DNA of 64,000 nt from a virus, in the IMG/VR virus record IMGVR_UViG_3300025668_000745, positions 1 through 64,000 of that record; one strand, written 5' to 3'. This document shows, piece by piece, positions 30,901 to 36,933 of the stretch (position 1 is the first letter of the stretch; every line of letters starts with the position of its first letter). The translations under genes and the position numbers were made by a program. Below the pieces are notes generated by a model. That model had not been told where the DNA came from, made no database searches, and worked only from the letters and a program-made list of their open reading frames with translations.

Positions 30901-30964
30901 TTCAGATGCAAATAATTTAATAGCAAGATTTATAAGATCTACAACACAGGGACTACCCGAATAA
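15968..30964 (+). CDS. gp7: Giant baseplate wedge protein gp7 with embedded accessory domains
   Basis: A 4998-residue protein, nearly five times T4 gp7 (1032), taking 23% of the window. The N-terminus (SQFLPRYFRSDFNKKFLQST, WDPKIDFDKFTNFREYYWLP) is the conserved start of marine gp7-type wedge proteins. Further on I see: at least five GD(I/T)-type modules with a W/Y...Y..GD.V.....Y.A...W pattern (about 1425, 1680, 2090, 2234, 2371, 2474), resembling small carbohydrate-binding modules; FG-GAP-like propeller repeats (FGSKIEISDDGNTLLIGAPL near 2633, FGDSFAVSSNGEVLAVG near 2453, FGDKFSF near 2692); two GxGYxxxPxVxI repeats (about 3190 and 3560); and an inserted, more G+C-rich domain (about 3875-4320) with a possible metal-binding histidine cluster. 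The last 500 residues are short beta repeats like fibre-attachment domains. It probably forms the outer baseplate and carries receptor-contacting modules. No internal stop or frameshift is visible. Confidence 0.85.
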   Translation: MAYNDNQNENELPTGNVKKTSSQFLPRYFRSDFNKKFLQSTVDQFISNGNIEKINDYVGKRSARSVIEQDTFLPDVSKEREDYQLEPALVNFDEVNNVTFFKDYNDFLNQLKIFGADTTNHNRLNQQEFYSWDPKIDFDKFTNFREYYWLPNGPSAITVVGQEEIIESTYTVKLGDDLDNTPYIFDPNGLTRNPTLTLYKGRTYRFEVDCKDAPLFFRTSNINDDDYNFGMAVNNGAEEGIIEINLLDTAPDTLYYINGNDQNQSGIINVLKAEDASSLDVELEILGKKNFKLSNNVEISNGMKLNFAGKTNPSKYEEGNWYVEGVGNSIVLVSDKDLEIPAKYSDATQVEFDNVPFDSIPFSDQATFAGTKDYIVINRSSPEKSQWSRYNRWYHKDIIETSAKVTNTTAELNQDNRAFKPIIEFNSGLKLYNYGTRNITNVDLIDTFTNDVFSIIEGQQGYNIDGVNLVDGMKIIFNADTDTRVLGKIYQVKFIKFKNNNQLTLVELESPQPVLNDTVLVQQGTNNSGTVYWFNGSKWIKAQEKTAVNQCPLFDLFDEDGNSFADETVYNATSFKGNKIFSYSEGTGTNDDDLGFPLSYRTIENTGDLLFNFNFIKETYNYTTSNLLLTEKISSNSYVRVYDRIGNYTTENAWKKSKVTNTQRIVLQYFANIDNQNNFEINCFDTIPLDVTAQVYVNNDLKFENTDYNLVNENNKLYVRFLQNQLDKSITIKVSSKQDKNSNGTYEIPINLERNPKNEELPEFTFGEVADHVLSIVEEHPKFSGIFPGTGNLRDLPDNCLYGKKVVRHSSPFMLSGYHILNKDANIIKSLRYAKREYSKFKRLLLQTAMTLGYEGSAGNHLNIILGEITKNKTNTMPFYFSDMIAYKGFVTVEHLVKDSRILNYPMNQQFSLTNLTDKSVLVYKNNILLTYGKDYTFNQDFVKLTEVSRNDTIKIQEYETTNGSFVPPTPTKLGLYPATEPLIFVDNTYQTPTKMIQGHDGSLIRAYDDFRDDIILEFETRIYNNLKVSYNTRFFDYDKLYVSAERKDGLSLESLNTSLSIDFGQWLTFTGGVDYQKNSYLNLDNAFTYNYNNFALFNNDPAPGFWRGVFNYVYDTDRPHTHPWEMLGFSVKPNWWEEQYGPAPYTDGNMVLWSDIAQGKIKKPGVPVTTIKTKIRPWLLTHIPVTEFGTLKTPLEAGLIKQYSNALATGDFRFGDMSPVENAWRKSSEYPFALLAATIVNYPHLVFATGFDKSRQVVSSQDQIVYNPTNNQITMQDIVFPNIATDTSKSNTIGLINYIQNYLTSKSQIPISVYQNELTNIDIRICSKLGGFTNKDNFKLILDSRTPLNEGNVFVPSENYDIFLNTSSPIDQVIYSGVIIEKLENGYSVKGYDKEKSLFYINEHLESANDSTFVTGGVSDTYSDWRATTWGKGQIVLYNGNYYRALDNIELGEFNPDEWQKLLSLPVVGGVRATVRKRFTNNVVTVPYGTVYETVQDVVDFLLSYEKYLQTSGFEFNTFNKELELVANWLTSAKEFMFWTTQNWELGSVITLSPSADRLVYNNKNAVIDNIFDPFYGNEIFKADGTKLDRSTLSTYRQNSEFVIETKTNDGLYFCKLYPIQKEHVLVLDNRTKFKDYIYDPAMGYRQDRVKILGYRTSDWNGGFDIPGFVYDNIKVTSWESYKDYKIGDTIKFKEYYYVADKNITGTETFDASVWVQLSEAPTPKLKPNWDYRSAQFADFYDLDTDNFDTEQQKLAQHLIGYQPRKYLENIINDEVSQYKFYQGMIREKGTKNSLTKLFDSLGKSDKDSLKFYEEWAVRTGQYGAVDNFREVEYLIDEQKYILQPQPVKLTNLISASDTSLVYKIPEADVYTKPLDYNHSNSFVSKTDYSQFLKDAGYVAEEDVAFVIKEIDEILNLDFSQVTRSSYIWVSNNNGDWDILKPTKTELVIESITSEAREITFDTNIQVTDIKVNDYIGVYGIVEDAGLINDDKIGRCFKVKKIQGSAITVDSIAQAPESITTGSAFIYKFVSYRTKDIETFNNNLNSNYLTTNDKVWIDSVDNSKWNVVSNTNPYYQHQEITTELTFKDAWVADTRYKRNDIVLFSGDRYVAINEVTSAVDPSADTTNWQLTEFVADGFGSKVVSGKKNQNVFVLAQDSYNGLGTIFYYQRNSETLNLAYMNKFESLEEYATNFKYDNIAVSDDEEIVVVSSSQASNVKTNYKGLFNDAAPGGTYVEGDIVEYQDTLWKFNADYIDDASTLFTEVQDVVPVNNIPVESLGSTSYGTYNEQGVIFVYKKSGPRSYALVNSTISRRPQLSEFFGKEVVITQKDGTYELFVSAPGTNTNRIYFLKYDGENNILSYNEDRRYKGQFDENKSYRKGDIVQLLVEGQSAQQGQQLFVANNTLPAQTFSSDNWKLQDPDINYLEYVPNTLFPVLNDDSTVLSDEEKENFGDSFAVSSNGEVLAVGISNYAKYDNEATYLTGDIVSNNGKTYEAVSSVPPVVERIIYLDSDGISTKVDIAPGSILTQANTNATGVVKNLVVDSNRILLTEVSGVFDTQSGNEVTVTTTDSSQLEDTPSGRFIGEVVNVPNADTTNTSAWREIAAEKVAIYRKNNTRFALAQVINGTVENQGFGSKIEISDDGNTLLIGAPLADVNNYDDSGKIYVYKWQLQNWTLTQTIEAPQDLRNQKFGDKFSFNEDTLFVITEGTYKFDNEVTDITLDGNFTRFGEKSNNSTNLHVYDNLQGGLLYAGKIILDKVTNFVDYSVYAKNNHVYIGLPYAGPVNDYGKVFDIRRQVNTTSWKVDKQQTDIIDTTKLKTVFAYNKDTKKLISDIDYIDVLQGKIAAPLEQEINFKTHYDPAIYDIGNDSVVVDSNQSWAERYIGTVWWNLSTSKFYNPYQGDVLYKTNYWNKIFPGYNVEVCEWVESNYIPSQWDSLSGTSEGFAQGITGDTKYGDDVYATGRKYDPEAQAFTTKYYYWVAQKKTLPNNNSYRKLTAQEIALMIEDPAGQGYRFVALLDNDEFAMFNLKGLISGKTTALNFSYYVKDNINTNIHTQYKIFTDGLATSVPSNDLQEKWFDSLIGYDKFFRDVPNKDLSEKQKYGTLNTPRQSMFKNKFEARKQFFERVNYELNKRIILDDYDLSNLLLSDIEPDFKENKYDVAIDNNLQLETISLDNKTTAEISIELVDGKINKVKITNPGIGYVTAPSVTIGGDGQQAVLETEITDGKVTNVIIKNKGKNYNTISAVVRPYTVLIRADNTVENKWSLYSYDYVEFTWKRITGQQYDNTLYWSYKDWYAATVSELTSIDYVVENNYELELLSDKIGDIIKIQTIGTGGWLLLRKVDNTNTDTSIDYETIGRQNGTIEFNKSLWDYNQQQIGFDLESFDTQLYDNEPVRELRNILNALANNIFVDNLRLEWNQLFLAGIRYVFTEQRYVDWAFKTSFVKAEHRLGEFEQKITFQNDNLSSYEDYVREVKPYKTKIREYLSTYEKVTNTNTLVTDFDLMPLFNPISGKIEPLNIKLQQGQIFVQEGKADSVNRNWANNVGFQVEEINVYDGGRGYTYTPKVTIESVSGTGAEARAIMRNGEILKIEVLKSGTGYLTQPQVVIEQPTGEDAINPVIVARIGTGLPRAFTNKIKFDRISALSDYDSISVVDETFTGVSNSQIYNLENSMDLNKANVLVKIDGIELLSSEYTFGNTTEVGTTTLRDTYDLTTGNNYYNNFNSLITSGTDVEHGFINLTNTPAQDSVITVSYKRSVDSLNVADRISNYYKPAVGMYGNELTQLMEGVDYGGVEVTSFNFETENIVGWDQGAWDTVAWSTYTETGDEFTFLSDGITTSFTLPEGSTLEQDVEYNVYINSVRIDAPDFVAGTDEIPGTDEIPGSPADAEYNNGAISNVTGAGSDFFKREVTTNGVRIMGAGTVGGQTAVPDAWLEKVARMFELFLDPTGAGINEAFQRNLIKTLSGDAGTWHEGLPTLQRVARGAGADYTPNFLTDAGVISWNLTPLFDTHVANDMVWYLNSTGDGYGVGEIDAQEVIEHVFHTLHMHGLTDDIKLYSYISADWATGPLYAAMEEAFDAGKWDPSGYQANPDDWKTDADAFEVAAKEYMFLLNFAMFDYTGLWDGDSLAPEWADDVRTPAQIQTTLPVSYAFFNTYIAPVISKPSLATINSIFGDGNTPAQDDPSLSGASGYVVDALVGGTDAVAAIPGVPGTSATNEDAFMLTITGNGTNVFEFPDAAEFQAYVSDKPDAEITLRKETFDGGTLPDETSYDTLLTGGDLAYASATGVASEDIVIDGDGFVTIATSAGPEEVVPGHVADTLDIRVYNRPDDGGNVITTRTYTYTDTSTFDIGLNPSSTEGFIVKINKLIVDSTNYTLDFAQRQVTITMPLSANDEVTIYSISGGASNILDVDNFIADGSTSEYITNVLYREDANALVTVNGTEVIFEIFKTDSSYGSEANLIGIRFGEAPVANDYIYFAIVAGTTIPHSQVKIQNFTGDGSSTQFLLEQLPYTLTTPVYTNTIINVGDVFLNQGYNKKFTVNNALNQYQLDVWQIPTGSFDIQSAKVFVNNTLLAYETEFLWDETTNIFSLVAGTAQDGDDLKIFILGEEEFSIDTTNNLTTLVLGSAAALDTNIVVYSLGDDRTQLFERFHYDIAIDQSVSTESAQFKLYQRLKSGKIKLRNKAASPDFVWVFVNGILQTPNLDYVLSEEMNEVIYKESLQLNDKIEVLEFTTGGIGRRFGYRVFKDVTNKTIYKRLTDDRIYKVAKDFNFYDKTLELNTTAGLPTPSKDENIPGVVFIEGERIEYFIKLGNTLRQLRRGTRGTGVGELYTADTPVTDQSFIHTIPYNDNIEVVNETGDATSYEYNLPYVPNVVSNTLNTSAWNRSTIPLTFGQCNEIEVFVGGKRLHKEPYTVYDVVTNTNITYEAEFSVNGYNYGTQGNPMGRVRLTNPAGDNTNVKIVRKIGKTWIKDGEKLSDANNLIARFIRSTTQGLPE
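27584..27619 (+). repeat. Perfect tandem repeat, 2 x 18 bp, inside gp7
   Basis: GGCACAGATGAAATTCCT occurs twice with no gap and encodes GTDEIP twice. A related GVPGTS segment occurs near 28600. The repeat marks the left flank of an inserted domain and could be a slippage product or a flexible linker. Confidence 0.9.
27590..28930 (+). other. Inserted domain within gp7 with a His-rich putative metal site
   Basis: About 445 residues (near 3875-4320) unlike the surrounding beta-repeat sequence: largely helical, Trp/Asp-rich, with the motif E4041-H-V-F-H4045-T-L-H4048-M-H. Bases 28021-28080 are 53% G+C by count, against 22% at 25081-25140 in the same gene. The flanks are Pro/Gly-rich linkers (GTDEIPGTDEIPGSP and AAIPGVPGTS). 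A metalloprotease-like or purely structural metal site is possible. The classic HExxH order is not present, so no catalytic claim is made. Confidence 0.55.
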
Positions 30965-30967
30965 ATA
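30960..30967 (+). promoter_or_regulatory. Late promoter before the gp8-like gene
   Basis: AATAAATA overlaps the gp7 stop codon and is followed by CATATAGG and the next ATG 17 bases on. Position and downstream bases match the other late promoters in the window. Confidence 0.6.
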
Positions 30968-30984
30968 CATATAGGTGAAGGACT

Positions 30985-31599
30985 ATGATGAAACAAACAG
31001 ATGAACACAGCGGCATTTACGTAAAAGGACACATCAAAATTAGTGATCCAGATTCGGGTGAAGTTTATATTGATAAACCAAATGCTATACACTATGAGAA
31101 CATGAGTATTGCACTTGCTGAAAGTATCGGCAATGCAGGTCAAGGATTTATATTTGAAATGGCATTCGGCAACGGTGGCACAAATGTAGATCCAACAGGT
31201 ATTATTACATACCTTACTCCAAACAGTACAGGAACAAATGCAAGTTTATATAAACAAACATTTTCGAAAGTTGTAGACGATAGGAGTGTTAATAATACAG
31301 ATCCTATAAGAAATAAGATCGAAACAAGACACCTTAGCGGAACTAATTACACCGATATTGTAATAAGTTGTTTATTAGATTACGGCGAGCCAGATGGTCA
31401 AGATGCATTTGACACAGCAACTAATACAGAAAGTTTATATGTATTTGATGAATTAGGACTTAAAAGTTATTCACCTACTGGCGAAGGAAGATTACTTACA
31501 CATGTTATTTTCCATCCTGTACAAAAGTCACTTAACAGACTTATACAAATTGACTATACTGTAAGAGTACAAAGTTTAACAGGGTTTAACGAGGAGTAA
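30985..31599 (+). CDS. Probable baseplate/virion structural protein (gp8-like)
   Basis: A 204-residue protein with segments GIYVKGHIKISDPDSGEVYI, NAIHYENMSIALAES, FEMAFGNGGTNVDPTGIITY and LTHVIFHPVQKSLNRLIQID. I associate these patterns with a conserved virion protein of marine T4-like phages that sits beside gp7 and before the fibres. The order suggests the wedge partner gp8 or a fibre connector. It is shorter than T4 gp8 (334 residues), so the gp8 label is tentative. Two adjacent ATG codons (30985, 30988) could start it; GGTGAAGGA supplies the ribosome site. A late promoter lies directly upstream. Confidence 0.5.
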   Translation: MMKQTDEHSGIYVKGHIKISDPDSGEVYIDKPNAIHYENMSIALAESIGNAGQGFIFEMAFGNGGTNVDPTGIITYLTPNSTGTNASLYKQTFSKVVDDRSVNNTDPIRNKIETRHLSGTNYTDIVISCLLDYGEPDGQDAFDTATNTESLYVFDELGLKSYSPTGEGRLLTHVIFHPVQKSLNRLIQIDYTVRVQSLTGFNEE

Positions 31600-31601
31600 T
31601 A

Positions 31602-33620
31602 ATGGCAATAATAATTTATCATACTGACGGTACAAGATCGTTAACCATTACTGACAATACTGTTAATAATGAAACAAGTTTAGATTTACCCGGCAGAGGG
31701 TATACTGGTTATGGCACCAAGGTTAATGAAAACTTATTACACTTATTAGAAAACTTTGCTAATACTTCTGAGCCCAGCGGTCCGGTTATAGGACAACTTT
31801 GGTACGACACAGGCGCAGCAGGCGGCTTAAAAGTGTTTAACGGTTCGTCATTTTTAGATGCTGGCGGATTAAAGTCTGGAGCAATTAGACCTGCTGATGC
31901 TAAAAGTGCTCCTGGAGATTTATGGGTTGATACAACTAATGCACAATTATATTTGTGGAACGGAACTAAATGGATATTAATTGGTCCTGAATATTCCGAT
32001 GGATTAATTACTGGAGCAAAGCCAGATACAATTACTGATATTAGTAATTTAGAAAAAACAGTTTTATTTTTATATGTAGCTGGACAACCGCTTGCTGTAT
32101 TATCAACTGAAGATTTTACTCCAAAAACAGCGTTATCTGGTTATACTCAAATAAAATCAGGATTAAATATTTCATCTAACGTAGTAATGAACGGAATTGC
32201 TGAAAAGGCAAATAGTTTATTAGTTGACGGAACAAGTGTTGCTGGTAATCAGTTTTTAAGAAAAGATACTGCTAATATAACAAACGAATCACTAACAGTT
32301 CGAAATAACCAAGGTATTTCTGTAGGACTTGATAGTTCTATGAGATTAGAAGTTGGCGGAGTTACAGGTACAATCAAACACCCTTCGGCTAATAGTAATA
32401 TTAACCTTTCAGTTACTACATCACAAGGTTTGGCAAAAAATGTTTTAAGAGTTAGCGGAAGCGAAAAAGTTGGTATTAATAGAAACCCTGATGTTGCATT
32501 ACATGTAGCGGGTAACATACAGACTAATTTAGGTAATGCTGGTGAAAACGGCGATTTAATTATTGCTGGAGATGCTAACATAGGAGAAAACTTAGATGTT
32601 TCTGGAACATCGTTATTTGACGGTCTTGCTACATTTGGTACAGCAACAGCTACTAACTCTTTTTCAACTAACACATTATTACCAATATCAGAAGATTCAA
32701 ATATTGGTGCAGCAAATAATAGATGGAATACAGTATATGCACAAACAGTAAGAGCTGATACTATTGAAGGACAGTTTTCTGGTTCGGCAAGTACAGCAGG
32801 TAGATGGTCAAGTCCTATATCATTACAGTTTGGTGGCGGCAATAGTGACATTACAAGCTCCCCTATTGAAATTGATGGATCTGATAATGTTGTAATTAGT
32901 GCAAGTGTTTCAAGTAGTTTTATTGTAAACAAAAGTACAGTTAGTGATGCGGCTGTAGACGATTTATTATTAATACAGCGAGGCGGTCAATTATTTAAAT
33001 TAGCATATAGATCGATACAAGATGCATTACCTACTATTCCGGTCGGCACTATTATGCCGTATGGTGGCCCGACAGCACCTGTTGGATACCATTTATGTGA
33101 CGGAAGTCAAAAAATTATATCAGAATTTGAAGATTTATACGAAGTTATAGGTTATAATTATGGATCTATTAATAGTGTTTCAGCAGGTAGTTTTAAACTA
33201 CCCGACCTTAGAGGTAGAGTACCGTTAGGAGTTGATAACATGGGCGGATCAAGCGCAAATAGAACACTTGACACTTCAGCAGACACACTTGGATTATCAA
33301 ACGACGGTAAATCAAGTGAATTACTAATTCAACAAAGAAATTTACCTGAACACCAGCATACTTTTGAATCTTTTCCTGAAGGTAGCAATGTTGCAGTAGA
33401 TACATTTTATGCACTAAACGATAGTGTATCTGATACTACTGCTGTAGGTGTTAGTAATGACTTAGGCGTACAAAAAGACCCAGGAGGTACTACGTCTGCT
33501 ATAGATAGAACAGGTAAAATTTATAGACAAAATATTAACGAACCAGTAAATGAAGCAGTCAATATTATGCCTCCGTATCAAACATTTAATTATATTATCT
33601 ATCACGGAGTGCTATCATGA
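31602..33620 (+). CDS. Tail fibre protein with C-terminal tail-collar domain
   Basis: A 672-residue protein. Residues about 25-70 (GRGYTGYGTKVNENLLHLLE, then NFANTS and GQLWYDT) form an N-terminal module shared with the next two genes. It is followed by PGDLWVDT...LYLWNGTKW, a short repeat probably forming an attachment knob. The middle is Ser/Thr/Asn-rich beta repeat. The C-terminal 200 residues hold a phage tail-collar domain (VGTIMPYGG, GYHLCDGS, FKLPDLRGRVPLG) and a downstream HxH (EHQHTF), which in long-tail-fibre tips often coordinates metal. It is a likely receptor-binding or fibre-tip protein. Its end overlaps the next start by four bases (ATGA). Confidence 0.8.
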   Translation: MAIIIYHTDGTRSLTITDNTVNNETSLDLPGRGYTGYGTKVNENLLHLLENFANTSEPSGPVIGQLWYDTGAAGGLKVFNGSSFLDAGGLKSGAIRPADAKSAPGDLWVDTTNAQLYLWNGTKWILIGPEYSDGLITGAKPDTITDISNLEKTVLFLYVAGQPLAVLSTEDFTPKTALSGYTQIKSGLNISSNVVMNGIAEKANSLLVDGTSVAGNQFLRKDTANITNESLTVRNNQGISVGLDSSMRLEVGGVTGTIKHPSANSNINLSVTTSQGLAKNVLRVSGSEKVGINRNPDVALHVAGNIQTNLGNAGENGDLIIAGDANIGENLDVSGTSLFDGLATFGTATATNSFSTNTLLPISEDSNIGAANNRWNTVYAQTVRADTIEGQFSGSASTAGRWSSPISLQFGGGNSDITSSPIEIDGSDNVVISASVSSSFIVNKSTVSDAAVDDLLLIQRGGQLFKLAYRSIQDALPTIPVGTIMPYGGPTAPVGYHLCDGSQKIISEFEDLYEVIGYNYGSINSVSAGSFKLPDLRGRVPLGVDNMGGSSANRTLDTSADTLGLSNDGKSSELLIQQRNLPEHQHTFESFPEGSNVAVDTFYALNDSVSDTTAVGVSNDLGVQKDPGGTTSAIDRTGKIYRQNINEPVNEAVNIMPPYQTFNYIIYHGVLS

Positions 33621-35338
33621 GCTATATTATTAACACTACAAACGGTTCTATTTTAACTACATTGGTAGACGGTACACGGGACATATCTACTACAAGTATA
33701 AGTTTAATAGGAAAAAATTATACAGGTTTTGGAGAAAGCATAAATGAAAATTTTGTTAATATACTCGAAAACTTTGCTAACACATCGGCACCGAGTGCTC
33801 CATTAGCTGGACAACTTTGGTGGGACACAAGTGAATCTCGATTAAAAGTTTACGACGGAACAACAAAAAGTTGGAGAACAAGTGGTGGACCTATATTATC
33901 TTCAGAAGAACCAATTATGGTTGCTGGCGATTTATGGATAGATACTTTCAATAGACAAATTTATTTTAAAGACTCTGCTGGATTAGATCCAGTATTAGTT
34001 GGACCAAGTTATAAAAACAGCCAAGGCAAAACTGGATTATTTTCAGAAGATATAATCAACGATGCTGGCTTAGAAAAAACAGTAAGTTCGTTATATGTAG
34101 CTGGATTAAAAATTGCAATTGTTTCAAAAGAAACAATTACTCCAAATGGTGTAATTGTAGGACTTACTGGAGATATTAAACCTGGTATAAATTATTTAAA
34201 TGTAACTGGAGAAACTAATCCTAAACTAATCGGTACAGCAACAAATGCAGAAAGTATAGGCGGCGTTAATATAAGTAATTTATTAAGAGGCGACTCTAAT
34301 GACCAAACAGTTGGTACTTTGCGTATAAAAAATGATGGAGGGTTATCGATAGGTAATGCTCAACCATATCATCAAATACTTATAAATGGTACACGAGATA
34401 CAATTTTTAAAAATAGTAGTAGTGGTTCAAAGATATCATTTGAACTACGTAATGCACAAGCACAAAGTGAAACAGCTATTGATATTAACCCTTCAGCAAG
34501 ACAGATTAAATTTTATCCTGTTACAGGAGATGCAGATGTAAATGTAAATGGTGATCTTACAGTAGAAGGCGATCTTACAGTTAACGGTTCAACTACAACA
34601 GTAAACTCAACAGAGCTATCAGTAGACGACAAAAATATCGAGTTAGCAGCTACCGATAGTCCGTCAGATGCTATAGCAGCAGGCGGCGGTATTATACTTA
34701 AAGGTAGTTCAGACCATAGCATTATTTGGAACTTAGATATTCCAAACGGTGATTACTGGACAGTTAACGATCATTTAAATCTTACAACAGGAAAGGCATT
34801 TAAAATTAACAATACAAGTATTTTAGATGCAGTTAGATTACATAACTCTGTTACAGAGAGTAATTTACAAACACTGGGAGATTTAAATAATCTTCAAATT
34901 AATAACGGTCCGTTTATGAGCGGAAACAATATTAGTACAACAGCGTCACTTACATTTGACGTAGACGGTATTGTTACGTTTACAAATAATACAGCTGATA
35001 TTAATATTAGAGGTATAGCAAACCCTGCGGCTAATAATGACGTTGCAAACAAAGCATATGTTGATCTTAAAACACGAGATACAAAGGTATCATTATCCTT
35101 TGATGCAACAAACTATAACGTAGGGCCTTACGCAAAATACGATCAATCAATTACACAAACTTGGTTACAACAGATTGCACCAGCATCTGACAGAAACGCA
35201 ACAACTACAGCGGCACTTCATTGCATCTTTTACTTACCTGGCGGTATAGAAAGAGAAGTAAGAAGATATGTAGTATCAATCATTAACAATGCAAAAACGT
35301 GGGATTTTCAAGGTGTTGAAAATATATCACAGCCATAA
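33617..35338 (+). CDS. Tail fibre-like protein, paralogue of its neighbours
   Basis: A 573-residue protein whose N-terminal 130 residues copy the module of the previous gene (GKNYTGFGESINENFVNILE, NFANTS, GQLWWDT, GDLWIDT). A middle segment reads VNGDLTVEGDLTVNGSTTTV, then ELSVDDKNIELA, a beta-strand motif common in trimeric fibre shafts before an intramolecular chaperone or tip. ANPAANNDVANKAYVDLKTR near residue 470 is another common shaft motif. There is no collar domain; the C-terminal 90 residues are of unknown fold. It is probably a second fibre or the proximal part of the same fibre. Confidence 0.7.
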   Translation: MSYIINTTNGSILTTLVDGTRDISTTSISLIGKNYTGFGESINENFVNILENFANTSAPSAPLAGQLWWDTSESRLKVYDGTTKSWRTSGGPILSSEEPIMVAGDLWIDTFNRQIYFKDSAGLDPVLVGPSYKNSQGKTGLFSEDIINDAGLEKTVSSLYVAGLKIAIVSKETITPNGVIVGLTGDIKPGINYLNVTGETNPKLIGTATNAESIGGVNISNLLRGDSNDQTVGTLRIKNDGGLSIGNAQPYHQILINGTRDTIFKNSSSGSKISFELRNAQAQSETAIDINPSARQIKFYPVTGDADVNVNGDLTVEGDLTVNGSTTTVNSTELSVDDKNIELAATDSPSDAIAAGGGIILKGSSDHSIIWNLDIPNGDYWTVNDHLNLTTGKAFKINNTSILDAVRLHNSVTESNLQTLGDLNNLQINNGPFMSGNNISTTASLTFDVDGIVTFTNNTADINIRGIANPAANNDVANKAYVDLKTRDTKVSLSFDATNYNVGPYAKYDQSITQTWLQQIAPASDRNATTTAALHCIFYLPGGIEREVRRYVVSIINNAKTWDFQGVENISQP

Positions 35339-35358
35339 ATATTATATTGGCATAAATA
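35334..35358 (+). promoter_or_regulatory. Two late-promoter-like octamers before the third fibre gene
   Basis: CATAAATA occurs at 35334-35341 (overlapping the previous stop) and again at 35351-35358. Both match TATAAATA at 7 of 8 positions. A GGGG-type ribosome site and the ATG at 35380 follow the second copy. Confidence 0.5.
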
Positions 35359-35379
35359 CGTTATACATAGGGGTCAACA

Positions 35380-36933
35380 ATGGCATATAGCATACAAAAA
35401 ACAAGTGGTCAAACGTTATCTACAATTGCTGACGGCACAGTAGATAATACAACTGACTTAAAACTAATAGGTAAAAACTTTGCAGGGTACGGCGAAATAC
35501 AAAACGAAAACTTTGTATTTTTATTAGAAAACTTTGCAAGTGCGCAACAACCACCACGTCCGATAGCAGGGCAAGTTTGGTTTGATAGCGGAGAGAATAA
35601 ACTTAAATTTTACGACGGAAGTGCGTGGAAAACTACTGGTGGAACCACAAGTACTACTTCACAACCTGTAAATTTATCAGAAGGTGATCTTTGGTTTGAT
35701 AACGTAAATCAAAAATTATACATTTATAACGGCGCTGACTTTTCATTCATTGGACCCCAGGATGCAGGTGACGGCTTAACACAAATGCAAAGTAGAGAAA
35801 TAATTGCTACAGATAATACATCTAAGGCAGTTGTTGTTGCTACTATAGAAGATGAAGAAATTGCAATTTTTAGTAATTCTAATTTTACTATTAAAGATAC
35901 AGGAACACAATTTGCTGATTTTGCAGGATTTGTTGACAATAACAGAACAATCAAAAAAGGTATTACATTAAAAGGTAATGACGAAAATGGTGTTAACACT
36001 GAAACATTCTTTTACGGCACAGCTACTAATGCAACTAAGTTAGGTGGATTTAGTGCAGCTAATTATGTAAGATCAGATCAAGCAAACTTTTCCGGCACAG
36101 TAGTTAACTTTGATGATAACGGTATTAATATTGGTAATGATCAAGATATGTCTATTGTTATAGATGGTAGCGGCGGCAATGAAGGTCATCTAAAAATGAA
36201 CCAACAGTTGTTAAAGTTTAGTACTTATAACGGTGCATCATATGATGAAGTATTTAAAATTAACGGCTCGCAAATATTGCCAGGCGGCACACCAGTAAAC
36301 CAAGTTAGTGCAAGATCAATCGGCGATGCAACAAATCAGTTTAACGAAGTTCATGCACAATCATTTAAAGGTACATCGGATAGAACAAACGAAATGCGTG
36401 TAGGTCTACCTGCAAATAATGAATATATTACAGCAAGCTATACATATGCTGGAGCAGCGGATGCTAATACAGTTGTAGCAAGAGACGACAACGGTAATAT
36501 TGCTGCTAATGAACTTTACGGCGTATCGAGTCGTGCAAAGTATGCTGACTTAGCAGAAATATATAAATCAGAAAACAACGATATTCCTAATGGAACAATT
36601 GTTGGTATTACAGGCGGCGCCGGCGATACAGAAATAGGTCCGGCATTTATAAACGGTGCAAACGCAACTGCTATCGGTGTAATTAGTACAGCGCCAGCAT
36701 ATTTAATGAATGCCGATGCTTCCGGACAAGCAGTTGGATTAATAGGTAGAGTTCCAACACTTGTAAAAGGTCCAGCAAAAATGGGAGCTCCGGTGTATGT
36801 AAGTAATGATCCAGGTATAGGTACAACAGAACCAGACCCGGATGGGCCATTATGTCTTGTAGGATACATATTAGAAGAAGACGCCGGCGTTAGTGAAGCC
36901 GCACGATTAGTTGAATGTTTTATTAAGTGCTAA
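35380..36933 (+). CDS. Tail fibre-like protein with C-terminal 'YADLAEIY' domain
   Basis: A 517-residue third paralogue. The N-terminal module recurs (GKNFAGYGEIQNENFVFLLE, NFAS, GQVWFDS, GDLWFDN). The C-terminal 130 residues start with SRAKYADLAEIYKSENNDIP and continue as a compact domain with repeated Gly-rich turns (GTIVGITGG, AIGVISTAPAYLMN, VGLIGRVPTLVKGPAKMGAP). I know this type of C-terminus from many marine phage fibres, where it resembles peptidase-G2-like/IMC chaperone domains that may self-cleave. No cleavage residues can be assigned by eye. It has its own late-type promoter. Confidence 0.7.
   Translation: MAYSIQKTSGQTLSTIADGTVDNTTDLKLIGKNFAGYGEIQNENFVFLLENFASAQQPPRPIAGQVWFDSGENKLKFYDGSAWKTTGGTTSTTSQPVNLSEGDLWFDNVNQKLYIYNGADFSFIGPQDAGDGLTQMQSREIIATDNTSKAVVVATIEDEEIAIFSNSNFTIKDTGTQFADFAGFVDNNRTIKKGITLKGNDENGVNTETFFYGTATNATKLGGFSAANYVRSDQANFSGTVVNFDDNGINIGNDQDMSIVIDGSGGNEGHLKMNQQLLKFSTYNGASYDEVFKINGSQILPGGTPVNQVSARSIGDATNQFNEVHAQSFKGTSDRTNEMRVGLPANNEYITASYTYAGAADANTVVARDDNGNIAANELYGVSSRAKYADLAEIYKSENNDIPNGTIVGITGGAGDTEIGPAFINGANATAIGVISTAPAYLMNADASGQAVGLIGRVPTLVKGPAKMGAPVYVSNDPGIGTTEPDPDGPLCLVGYILEEDAGVSEAARLVECFIKC

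Noticed and set aside
30781-31143. Minus-strand reading frame across the gp7/gp8-like junction
   Set aside because: It is antisense to two well-supported genes and to the late promoter between them; Cys/Ile/Phe-rich composition suggests a shadow.
32249-32932. Long minus-strand reading frame of 227 codons inside the first fibre gene
   Set aside because: It lies wholly inside a clear fibre gene with conserved motifs, has no promoter or ribosome site and reads as Leu/Pro/Ser-rich sequence, as expected of an antisense shadow of Asn/Gly/Thr-rich repeats.
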